Source: Phoronis ovalis (Eukaryota > Phoronida > Phoronidae). From it: a stretch of DNA of 14,383 nucleotides. Of this stretch, positions 9,501-14,383 are shown piece after piece. Made by a program: the position numbers and the translations under genes. The stretch lies in assembly GCA_028565635.1 (NCBI GenBank), contig JAOXYB010032664.1, positions 1 to 14,383 on the forward strand, read 5' to 3'. Below the pieces are notes generated by a model that saw only the letters and a list, made by a program, of their open reading frames with translations, was not told where the DNA came from and made no database searches. How positions within the stretch are numbered: position 1 is the stretch's first letter; every line of letters starts with the position of its first letter.

Positions 9501-11214
9501 GATGAAATGACTAAGTTGTAATAATAGAGAAAAATGCAATACAATTAGAATTATTCTATGGTATTTGGAAGAAATATTTAAATACTTAAGTATACTAAAT
9601 TATAAATTTTATTTGTAAAATACTAGCGTTATGAGAAAATAAAACCAGAGATCCTGGTTCAAAATCACAAATTCTGCCACTAGATGGTACTTTCTGCTGA
9701 AAAAAGTAGATGGTGGCTATTTTAGTAAGCTGACAATAAATGAATACATAGTACTTTTACTATTTGTATGTGTAAGGCTTCAAATTAAGTATACTATGAT
9801 GATTAAATTGACAAGTTGCAAATACCGCGAGTCGGTTAGTGCTCAAATGATGGAAATTCAACTTTAATTAGATGTTGGAAAAGGTGGTGAAAGTTGTTTC
9901 TATTCAGACATGATTCCCAGAATTAGTATAACAAATTATTTATTCTAGATGCATATGTTTCAACCATGTACTGTCACTTCCTTTTTGGTGAGTGTTGGTC
10001 TAAACAAGTTTTAATGTAATATTGTATAAAACTATGAGATCTCCACGATTTGATTGAGACATGCATGTTTTGTGGCTTAAAACTTAATAAATTATTTGAG
10101 TTTAGTCCAAGTAACATGTTGCTTAATAAAAGTAATAAAAGCAGAGTGACTCACAGTGAGTATGGTTTTCTTGACTGTGTGTGATTTTTCAAGCCCCTTA
10201 TGTACAACTTCTTGTTTCCTATAAATAATTAAAAAATATGCATTGCAAGTTTAAATCGATGCCTTATATACAGCAGAAGAGGTGATAAATTTATAGCAAT
10301 CCATGTATAAGCTGTATGTACAATGAATGACAAATAAAATCTTAACAGAGCAAATCCCAGTGATGTGAGTTTCTATAGTCCTGGTTTCGGAATGTTTGTA
10401 CTATGCCTCGATCTTGATGATCAGATGAGTGAGGCTTGTTAAATAGTCATGGACTCTGGTAGCCATTTACACGGAAAGTTACCCAAACACAGGTGCTGCT
10501 TTATTATGTAAACAATATTTATGGCTGGAAAAATTCTTTGGAGAGTTAGTTGCCAGGGATTTATTGCATGAATGCCAATATGGGAGTTCCAAATGATAGT
10601 AGTGGGAGTTAAAGTTGGATAATCACTACTCCTATGACCATATGCAACTCCTGCGCTGGCACCCAGATGGGTGGGGTACTTGCCAAAAAACTTGGTTGGT
10701 GTGTGAGGCCTAGGGTAAAACATGCTTATGGCATGGTAAAAACAGCATTCAGCATTTCAGGACTATCGATGTTGTATGACAATTTTCATCATACAGGGGA
10801 GTTTTTACTAATTTCGAAACACGATAGATTTTGACAAGAAAAGTTTTAGGTACAATACTTAATATATTAGGCTTGTTTATAAGGACTTGACTTTGTCATG
10901 TCTCGCGACTTATTGATAATGTCTCGTCTCTTGAAGAACTAATTAATAGATCGATACTGCATTTGCAAACAGGGCTTATTTAATGTTCGAAAATATCGAC
11001 ACCATCGCACTTACTTTTTGTCCGCTTCGTCTGAGGTTTCATTAGTCTCACCGTCATCGCTAGAGACACTTGCATGTCGTTTCACCGGTTTGTTGACATA
11101 ATTGTTATGGTTTTGAATTTTGTTCTGAGACTGGACTTTCTCTTTCTCCAGTGACACTGACTGGAGAGAGAGATTATCACCATCAGCTACATTTGAGTCA
11201 CCATTATCCACCAT
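3336..11214 (-). CDS. GPC1: Glycerophosphocholine acyltransferase 1-like (DUF2838) membrane protein, 8 exons
   Basis: Predicted CDS joins, in transcript order, 11214-11015, 10218-10155, 6690-6530, 5731-5660, 5314-5153, 4832-4706, 4124-4000 and 3540-3336 (minus strand), giving 371 residues. Every intron has GT-AG ends and all phases match without a stop. The N-terminus (1-90) is polar and acidic, probably cytosolic; about eight hydrophobic segments follow. Recognisable family blocks are LLDFCYFVN (150-158), NGP then FFRNSLVFHDTDRLTS (183-207), RWYP (222-225) and WNGGSFYMEKFSSR (348-361). In yeast and plants this family transfers an acyl group from acyl-CoA to glycerophosphocholine, making lysophosphatidylcholine, so a role in phosphatidylcholine salvage is inferred. 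The start has A at -3 and G at +4, with an in-frame stop upstream at 11245-11247. Intron 2 contains a GPCR gene on the other strand. The family is best known from fungi and plants, so its presence in an apparently animal locus is notable. Catalytic residues cannot be named from sequence alone. Confidence 0.88.
4000..4124 (-). CDS. GPC1: GPC1-like exon 7, residues 263-303
   Basis: Acceptor TTTATTTTTCAG is strong and the donor is GTAAGT. It encodes the continuing membrane segment (LLYVVLIILVIKP) and then a hydrophilic loop with YLDTYRYF and RTIDLCGEK. The split Lys304 joins exon 8. Confidence 0.86.
4706..4832 (-). CDS. GPC1: GPC1-like exon 6, residues 221-262
   Basis: Bounded by acceptor ATACTTTACAG and donor GTAAGT. 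It encodes IRWYP, where the RWYP motif is typical of the family, then a polar loop with aromatic residues and a potential N-glycosylation site (NFT, 241-243). A hydrophobic segment follows at 247-262. The exon ends on a codon boundary. Confidence 0.87.
5153..5314 (-). CDS. GPC1: GPC1-like exon 5, residues 167-219 (conserved core)
   Basis: Starts after acceptor CTTTCAG and carries the strongest family signature: an NGPVL turn, then FFRNSLVFHDTDRLTS and LIHIIPAF. The last motif pairs a conserved His with a Pro-containing hydrophobic segment. The donor that keeps frame with exon 6 is GG followed by GTTTGT, a weaker match than the other donors of this gene, so this junction is the least certain. 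Joining in phase 2 gives Gly220. Confidence 0.88.
5660..5731 (-). CDS. GPC1: GPC1-like exon 4, residues 143-165 (TM3)
   Basis: A 72-base exon between acceptor TTTCTAG and donor GTAAGT. It encodes KLKW followed by the family block LFLLDFCYFVN and the rest of a membrane helix. Trp codons are split at both ends (W142 and W166). This block is one of the clearest markers of the DUF2838 family. Confidence 0.9.
6530..6690 (-). CDS. GPC1: GPC1-like exon 3, residues 89-141 (TM1-TM2)
   Basis: Acceptor TTTAATTTCAG and donor GTAAGC bound the exon. It encodes two hydrophobic segments, about 99-118 and 120-138, preceded by the polar run SNHIPDK. A short basic/aromatic turn (SYRFFQYW, the last residue split across the junction) leads into exon 4. 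It ends in phase 2. Confidence 0.87.
8325..9521 (+). CDS. Class A (rhodopsin-like) GPCR, divergent, MECA-like features
   Basis: An intronless reading frame of 398 residues from the ATG at 8325 (A at -3). The frame stays open upstream to 8220 but has no earlier ATG. Seven membrane segments lie at about 23-47, 55-75, 107-132, 153-173, 186-210, 232-256 and 267-289. Class A anchors seen are N38 in TM1, W160 in TM4, Y206 in TM5, CYGP (246-249) in TM6 and EPIIF (283-287) in TM7. The short N-terminus has possible N-glycosylation sites at N4 and N11. A charged 100-residue tail carries Cys305 and Cys308, plausible palmitoylation sites. There is no Cys at the top of TM3 or in the very short second extracellular loop, and no Pro in TM5, as in melanocortin/S1P/cannabinoid-type receptors. 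D2.50 is Asn, DRY is DMF, and no Asp sits at 3.32, so an amine ligand is unlikely. The ligand is unknown. The gene sits inside intron 2 of the GPC1-like gene on the opposite strand. Confidence 0.88.
   Translation: MSMNNSREPGNGTCNMDVEVNIYLGVPLLISAVGCLLNIIAFIGLLSIKHKKPRTFLLFSLASSNFITASVSFANTSIIVFTNEEFNCIIEFLVNDADIGSEAAAGLVIVTAMVYLGMVAIEFLTLVAMTVDMFIAVWKPLRHKSIVTKYRTCVFVVIIWLSVVALVILLTTLSVKLNPTFRVYDFVTVIASSASIGVFLVLCSMYVFIFHRIRKQISLHATAKRLLKLRKSTITVIMILVLFAICYGPICINAYIAKGPLLSGLVYWTYVSHCMLITDTIIEPIIFMSRDPLVKESLKILARNCGFCRVKKVASDQTSRSKRKYELRQVEPEEIKEETHSHSQNSTPNCCFPEIYEGSAVLYLNHACHTEDTIIHNPGSGHKTYENKANCSDEMTKL
9638..9643 (+). promoter_or_regulatory. Candidate polyadenylation signal of the GPCR gene
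   Basis: AATAAA lies 117 nt after the GPCR stop codon, with a second AATAAA at 9735-9740. The distance is normal for a 3' UTR. If used, the GPCR transcript would end inside the host gene's intron 2 and would not overlap any host exon. Confidence 0.4.
10155..10218 (-). CDS. GPC1: GPC1-like exon 2, residues 68-88
   Basis: This 64-base exon was found by phase. It must begin with one base that completes a Lys codon and end on a codon boundary, and it does both. Acceptor ATTTATAG and donor GTGAGT bound it. It encodes a basic stretch (KQEVVHKGLEKSHTVKKTI) leading to the first membrane segment, matching the charged linker ahead of TM1 in this family. It is 3.5 kb from the next exon, with the GPCR in between. 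Confidence 0.78.
10587..10625 (+). repeat. Short dispersed repeat, copy 1
   Basis: GAGTTAAAGTTGGATAATCA (10606-10625) matches GAGTTCAAGTTGGATAATCA at 11956-11975 in 19 of 20 positions, and similarity extends leftward over CAAATG and the GTAGT/GGT run. The same copy can form a short AGTAGTG/CACTACT hairpin. Probably two fragments of one old interspersed element, in introns of two different genes. Confidence 0.4.
11015..11214 (-). CDS. GPC1: GPC1-like exon 1 (coding part), residues 1-66
   Basis: This exon encodes a hydrophilic N-terminal tail rich in Ser, Asn, Asp, Glu and Lys, with an acidic serine cluster (ASVSSDDGETNETSDEAD) near its end. No membrane segment or signal peptide is visible, so the tail is probably cytosolic and could carry casein-kinase-type phosphosites (inference). 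The exon ends AAAAA followed by GTAAGT, phase 2; the joining base from exon 2 makes Lys67. Confidence 0.85.
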
Positions 11215-11362
11215 AGTAGAGTATGTGCAATTATTTAATACTGGCTATGCAATCTTATGAAACTTATGAAATATACAGCACGAGATATGCGGCAAGGCCA
11301 GATATTACTTCAACCTCAGCAACCATGATTTGATGTTTACCTCGTTTTCAGTTAAACTTCTG

Positions 11363-11367
11363 ATTGG
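11363..11367 (-). promoter_or_regulatory. CCAAT box (NF-Y-like)
   Basis: ATTGG on the plus strand, i.e. CCAAT on the minus strand, lies 23 bp from the E2F-like site in the divergent promoter. The pairing is typical of E2F/NF-Y cell-cycle promoters, but a pentamer alone is weak evidence. Confidence 0.35.
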
Positions 11368-11389
11368 ATACTGACCAAGTCTCGCGTAG

Positions 11390-11400
11390 TTTGGCGGGAA
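11390..11400 (+). promoter_or_regulatory. E2F-like binding site
   Basis: TTTGGCGGGAA is a close match to the classical E2F site (TTTGGCGGGAA/TTTSSCGC). It stands out as a G+C island in A+T-rich DNA, about 85 bp upstream of the TTF2-like ATG and 175 bp upstream of the GPC1-like ATG. Confidence 0.55.
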
Positions 11401-11485
11401 TTTTTAAAAGACCTAGTGCAGCATCTGGGAACTTTTGGCTCAGAACATTTTCCAAAGTACCGAAGTATCCGTTAAATTTTTTAAC

Positions 11486-11510
11486 ATGGAAAGGAAATTA
11501 TGTCACCACA
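11486..11510 (+). CDS. TTF2: TTF2-like exon 1 (coding part, 25 bases)
   Basis: Encodes MERKLCHH and the first base of the next codon, followed directly by GTAAGT. It is too short to be found as an open reading frame. It is supported by the Kozak-like context, by the donor, and because it supplies the first two metal ligands (Cys6, His8) missing from exon 2. Confidence 0.72.
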
Positions 11511-14326
11511 GTAAGTAAATTCTGCTCTTTTAGATTGAAATAAGCAATGAAATTATAAATTTCCTCCGAAATCGCCCAGCGAAGTTCATTTCCGGAATTT
11601 ACTTGAATTGAACAGGGATTCAACTAGTCGAGGTTCAAATTTCAAAATTTTGTTCCTCATAAAAATTAATCATATATGCTGGTGACTGCAGTTTCCAGCT
11701 TCATGGAAAAACAGAACTAGTTCCCGCCAGTATCAAATTTGGTGGTATACCAGGTTTTACACAATTACACATTGCTCATCCTTTTATTGCAAGAAACCTA
11801 ACGTCCAGTAGGCAGTACTAGTAGGGGACTGATGGCTACTTTCCCGTTCCAAGAGATACAGCCATTACAGGAGGGGTTTATACTTAAAGTCTTAAGCAGT
11901 TCCAAGGTATCTAACTTGGGAAGGCAACAGGTATCAAACTTGCAAATGGTGGTAGGAGTTCAAGTTGGATAATCAGAGAGTATATGGACGCTGATATATG
12001 AACTAATTCGGTAGGCATTACATAGATTTCAAACTTTGTAATCGGCTATGTAAGTTCCCATGACTGTTCGCACATCTCACAAGTCAGATTATCAAGAGCT
12101 AGTGCAGAACATCATGAACCAGGACTACAAGAGTGCCAGTTAGTTGAAAAAAGGCTAAGTTAACTCCTATATTTAAGGAAGGGGATAGAGATCAGTGTGG
12201 AAACTATAGACCTGTATAGTACTGCCAGTAGTGATGGCATTTTTTGAAAGGGTAGTAAATAATGAAGTGTATGATTACCTTAAACTAGGATATATATCAA
12301 CTCTTAGTTTTATACATCCTAGCCTTACACAAAATAAACATATAGGGAAACTTCAGACCGGTTTTAGACCGGCACATTCTACAGCTACCACTCTAGTAGA
12401 TGTCGCAGACTACTTGCTCTCCAATATGGACAGTGGTTGAATGACTGGGGAGATGTTTCTGGACCTTAAAAGGCTTTTGACACTGTACACCATGAGTGCC
12501 TACTCGACAAACTGCAGGCTATTGGCATACAAGGTGGAAGTCGGGAATGGCTTAAAGCTTACTTATCAGATAGGACACAGTATACTAGATAAGTGTGAAT
12601 CAGGAACTGTCAGACCCAATGGGAATATCCTTCGGAGTGCTCCAGGGGCCTATTTTAGGCTCCCTGTTGTTCGTCATTTATATAAATGACCTCCGATTCC
12701 TGAAGTACTGTAAGGTAGTTATGTATGCTGATGATACAGCTCTGTTCTATTCAGGGAAAATGCAAAATGAAATAGAAGCTGCACTAAATATAGATATATA
12801 TGTTAAATGTTGTTAACTGGCTCCAACAAAATAAATTAATTCTAAATGTCTCAAAGACAAAGAGGATGTGGTTTCGTTCATCAGGTAAAGCCAGAAATGC
12901 AACAGATTTGAAAGTAGAGGTTAATGGAATAAATCTTGACAGTGTAAATGAATTTAAGTATTTGGGAATTATCGTGGACTGCCACTCAACTTGGGAAAAG
13001 CACACTGAGTATATGTGTGCAAAATAATCAGAGAATTGGGCTACTTTTAATAGAGAAGGCTAAGAAAAATTTTGAGCCCAACCACATTAAATATATATGC
13101 TGTAAACTATGGGCAAATTGTAACAAACAATTACAGGAAAGTACACAACAATTACAAAGTAAAGCAGCCCATATCATTCTTGGGGCTGAGAAATATACAA
13201 ATAAAATTAATGTAAACCAAATGCATAGAGATCTTAAATAAAGTACACTTCAAGATAGAAGCGATTTTCATAAATGTATACTCATGAAAAAATATATTGA
13301 TAAAAATGCACCAGCTTACATATCAGATAAAACTATTAAGGTTCAAGGTGTGCACAGTAAACCCACCAGGGTGAGTGTTAATGACCTCTACATCTCCCTG
13401 GTTAATACCAATTATGGAGCAAAACTTTATCCATCCACCTCAAAGCTGTGGAACAACTTAATAATAAATGAAAATCTAAAACTGTGCCTAAGCATACCTC
13501 TTTCAAAACTCAATATTTTAGATATAATTTTTTTTTTAAATGTTTGTACGATATGGTTGTTATTGTATAGTATTAAATACAAATTTTGTTTTAACCTTGT
13601 TTATTTTATTTTTTAATTAATTTTGTATTTTAGCATGTGTCTTGATGGTAGTTTTGCCTGTTAGACGTTTAGTATGCATGTTTAGTTTAGTATGTATGCC
13701 CTGTTCTTTGTAGTGTGTTTTTACAGCTGTGCTAATCTACCTTTACCATTCACTACATTACAAACTGACTAAAATGTTTCTAGCTAACTTGGGCTTGCTA
13801 TTGTTGTTGGACACATTTGTGATATAATCTTCTGCTGTTGCTAGAGTTGCATGTGGTCATACCCGAGGGTTAGGCAACATTGAGTCAGTGTGAAATTTTC
13901 CATGGTTGAGACTGGTAAAATTGCAGAGAAACATAATATTACTGTTAAATCCGTGTATAACATCAATAAAGGCAGGATGAAAGCATGATGAACATTACAT
14001 GCTTCACTGATTTTTTGTTCACGCATGTGGACCCATCCTTTGATCCATGTGCCCCCTGGAGTTAAATGAATATTACAATTCTATGAATTAGAAAAATTAG
14101 GAGCAATAATTGGGGGGGGGGGTGAATTTTAAGTCCGACCTATTGAAATTGGAATATGTAGTTTAATGTTTGGTGCTTCTTTGATTTTACGCATTGTTTT
14201 ATTTTTCTTTGCAGACAAGCAGTGTCTTTTAAAGACTGGCATTAAACCTGGTCCTAACAAAGAAAAAAGTTTTTATATATGCGCAGACTCTGGGAACAAA
14301 TGTCAGTTTGTACTTGAAGCCAAAAA
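11486..14326 (+). CDS. TTF2: TTF2-like SNF2-family protein, N-terminal GRF zinc finger only (partial at 3' end)
   Basis: Two coding exons are visible: 11486-11510 (MERKLCHH plus one base, donor GTAAGT) and 14215-14326 (acceptor TTTTTCTTTGCAG). They join in phase to give a GRF-type zinc finger. C6, H8, C31 and C38 are the probable zinc ligands, around the core CLLKTGIKPGPN (12-23) and the SFYIC motif. Position 1 start, length and spacing match the N-terminal GRF finger of vertebrate TTF2, a SWI2/SNF2 ATPase that releases RNA polymerase II transcripts. GRF fingers also occur in NEIL3, APE2, TOP3A and ZGRF1, but there they are mainly C-terminal or internal. The ATG is in excellent context (A at -3, G at +4). 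The ATPase domains would lie beyond the window, so the SNF2 identity is inferred. Intron 1 (2.7 kb) holds a decayed retrotransposon. Confidence 0.75.
11721..11729 (-). promoter_or_regulatory. Second E2F core, inverted, in intron 1 of the TTF2-like gene
   Basis: TTCCCGCCA is the exact reverse complement of the core TGGCGGGAA in the promoter site, 320 bp downstream and just inside intron 1. Its proximity to the start suggests promoter-proximal regulation, though no direct evidence is visible. Confidence 0.35.
11941..11975 (+). repeat. Short dispersed repeat, copy 2
   Basis: Partner of the copy at 10587-10625, same orientation on the plus strand, in intron 1 of the TTF2-like gene upstream of the retrotransposon. 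It could mark additional transposon-derived sequence between about 11760 and 12150 that I could not classify. Confidence 0.4.
12150..13520 (+). mobile_element. Decayed 5'-truncated non-LTR retrotransposon (Jockey/CR1-type reverse transcriptase)
   Basis: Remains of a reverse transcriptase are spread over all three plus-strand frames. They begin with TPIFKEGDRDQCGNYRPV (12163-12216) and continue with the fingers block FFERVVNNEVYDYL, then GFRPAHST (near 12360). Next come FLDLK and, in another frame, KAFDTVHHECLLDKL (near 12470), then the palm motif YADD (12724-12735) followed by TALFYSG. The thumb-like region NWLQQNKLILNVSKTKRMWF is at 12809-12868. A C-terminal part with NTNYGAKLYPSTSKLWNNL ends near 13515. 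At least four frameshifts and in-frame stops (for example 12438-12440 and 13239-13241) mean it is inactive. No endonuclease domain was found upstream, as expected for 5' truncation. Jockey versus CR1/L2-type assignment is uncertain. It lies in intron 1 of the TTF2-like gene, in the same orientation. Confidence 0.85.
13884..13988 (+). pseudogene. Possible helix-turn-helix (transposase-type) remnant
   Basis: A short open stretch between a TGA at 13881 and a TGA at 13986 reads VSVKFSMVETGKIAEKHN and then ITVKSVYNINKGRMKA. The pattern x-K-I-A-E-K-x-x-I-T-V-K-S-V-Y-N-I resembles the helix-turn-helix of Tc1/pogo/psq-type DNA-binding domains. It is only 34 residues, lies in an intron and has no continuation, so a decayed transposon fragment or chance are both possible. 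Confidence 0.25.
14215..14326 (+). CDS. TTF2: TTF2-like exon 2 (GRF zinc finger core)
   Basis: Follows a strong polypyrimidine tract and acceptor. It encodes residues 10-45 after the split Asn9, including KTGIKPGPNKEKSFYIC and the last ligand in KCQFV. The Gly that gives GRF fingers their name is Glu25 here. The frame reaches a TAG right after AAAAA, so the donor is taken as the GTAGGT at 14327, phase 2. The next exon is outside the window. Confidence 0.78.
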
Positions 14327-14383
14327 GTAGGTACATTTTGGTATAATAATGTTCATTTTGATTACTAAAGCGTAGGTTGCAAT

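Larger units (their letters stand above)
6691..10154 (-). other. Intron 2 of the GPC1-like gene (3.46 kb), host of the nested GPCR
   Basis: By far the largest intron of the gene; the others are 320-800 bp. Outside the GPCR, 6700-8200 holds A+T-rich DNA without a supported exon, and 9650-10150 likewise. One GTAAGC donor-like site near 7060 is preceded by a stop in the required phase and was not used. Confidence 0.7.
11215..11485. promoter_or_regulatory. Bidirectional promoter between GPC1-like and TTF2-like genes
   Basis: Only 271 bp separate the two start codons, so both 5' UTRs and both core promoters must fit here, or start in upstream noncoding exons not seen. It holds an inverted CCAAT box (ATTGG, 11363-11367) and an E2F-type site. 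No TATA box stands out for either direction. Divergent, TATA-less, CCAAT plus E2F promoters are common for housekeeping and cell-cycle gene pairs. Confidence 0.65.
11511..14214 (+). other. Intron 1 of the TTF2-like gene (2.7 kb)
   Basis: GTAAGT at the 5' end and a long pyrimidine tract plus CAG at the 3' end. It contains an E2F core, a TTCCGGAA palindrome (11590-11597), a short dispersed repeat, the retrotransposon and, at 14112-14121, a run of about ten G. Much of its length is therefore insertion-derived. Confidence 0.65.

Noticed and set aside
10439-10834. Two short opposing frames (10439-10723 minus, 10634-10834 plus)
   Set aside because: Neither shows a domain or fits the splice phase of the host gene; the more G+C-rich stretch looks like intronic repeat debris.
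12784-13005. Minus-strand frame opposite the reverse transcriptase
   Set aside because: Shadow of the retrotransposon thumb region in the opposite strand.
14112-14121. Run of about ten G as a G-quadruplex
   Set aside because: A single G run cannot form an intramolecular quadruplex without partner runs, and none are close by; it is probably a simple homopolymer.

Overview
The window is animal-like nuclear DNA: A+T-rich by eye, with GT-AG introns, AATAAA-type polyadenylation hexamers, an intronless rhodopsin-like GPCR and a decayed non-LTR retrotransposon. A cnidarian, sponge or similar invertebrate would fit, but the sequence does not settle the lineage. There are no bacterial operons, rRNA, tRNA or CRISPR features.

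Three genes can be supported. (1) A minus-strand, eight-exon gene (start codon at 11214, stop codon at 3336) encodes a predicted 371-residue multi-pass membrane protein. I recognise it as a glycerophosphocholine acyltransferase 1 / DUF2838-like protein. Exon phases agree at all seven junctions. (2) An intronless class A GPCR (8325-9521, plus strand) lies entirely inside intron 2 of gene 1, on the opposite strand. (3) A plus-strand gene starts at 11486 and runs off the right edge. Its first two coding exons (11486-11510, 14215-14326) encode an N-terminal GRF zinc finger like that of transcription termination factor 2 (TTF2).

Genes 1 and 3 are divergent. Their start codons are 271 bp apart, and the gap holds a CCAAT box and a near-perfect E2F site, with an inverted second E2F core in intron 1 of gene 3. 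That pattern suggests a shared, possibly cell-cycle-linked promoter.

Layout: 1-1365, two copies of a roughly 31-bp-period repeat array; 1617-1716, a possible orphan exon; 2169-2376, a fold-back (MITE-like) element; 3178-3335, 3' end of gene 1; 3336-6690, its exons 8 to 3; 6691-10154, its large intron 2 with the nested GPCR; 10155-11214, its exons 2 and 1; 11215-11485, bidirectional promoter; 11511-14214, intron 1 of the TTF2-like gene, holding the frameshifted retrotransposon (about 12150-13520) and a small helix-turn-helix-like remnant; 14215-14326, TTF2-like exon 2.

No direct functional link between the acyltransferase, the GPCR and the TTF2-like protein is evident; the arrangement is one of nesting and promoter sharing. 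All family calls come from recognising conserved motifs, not from a database search.
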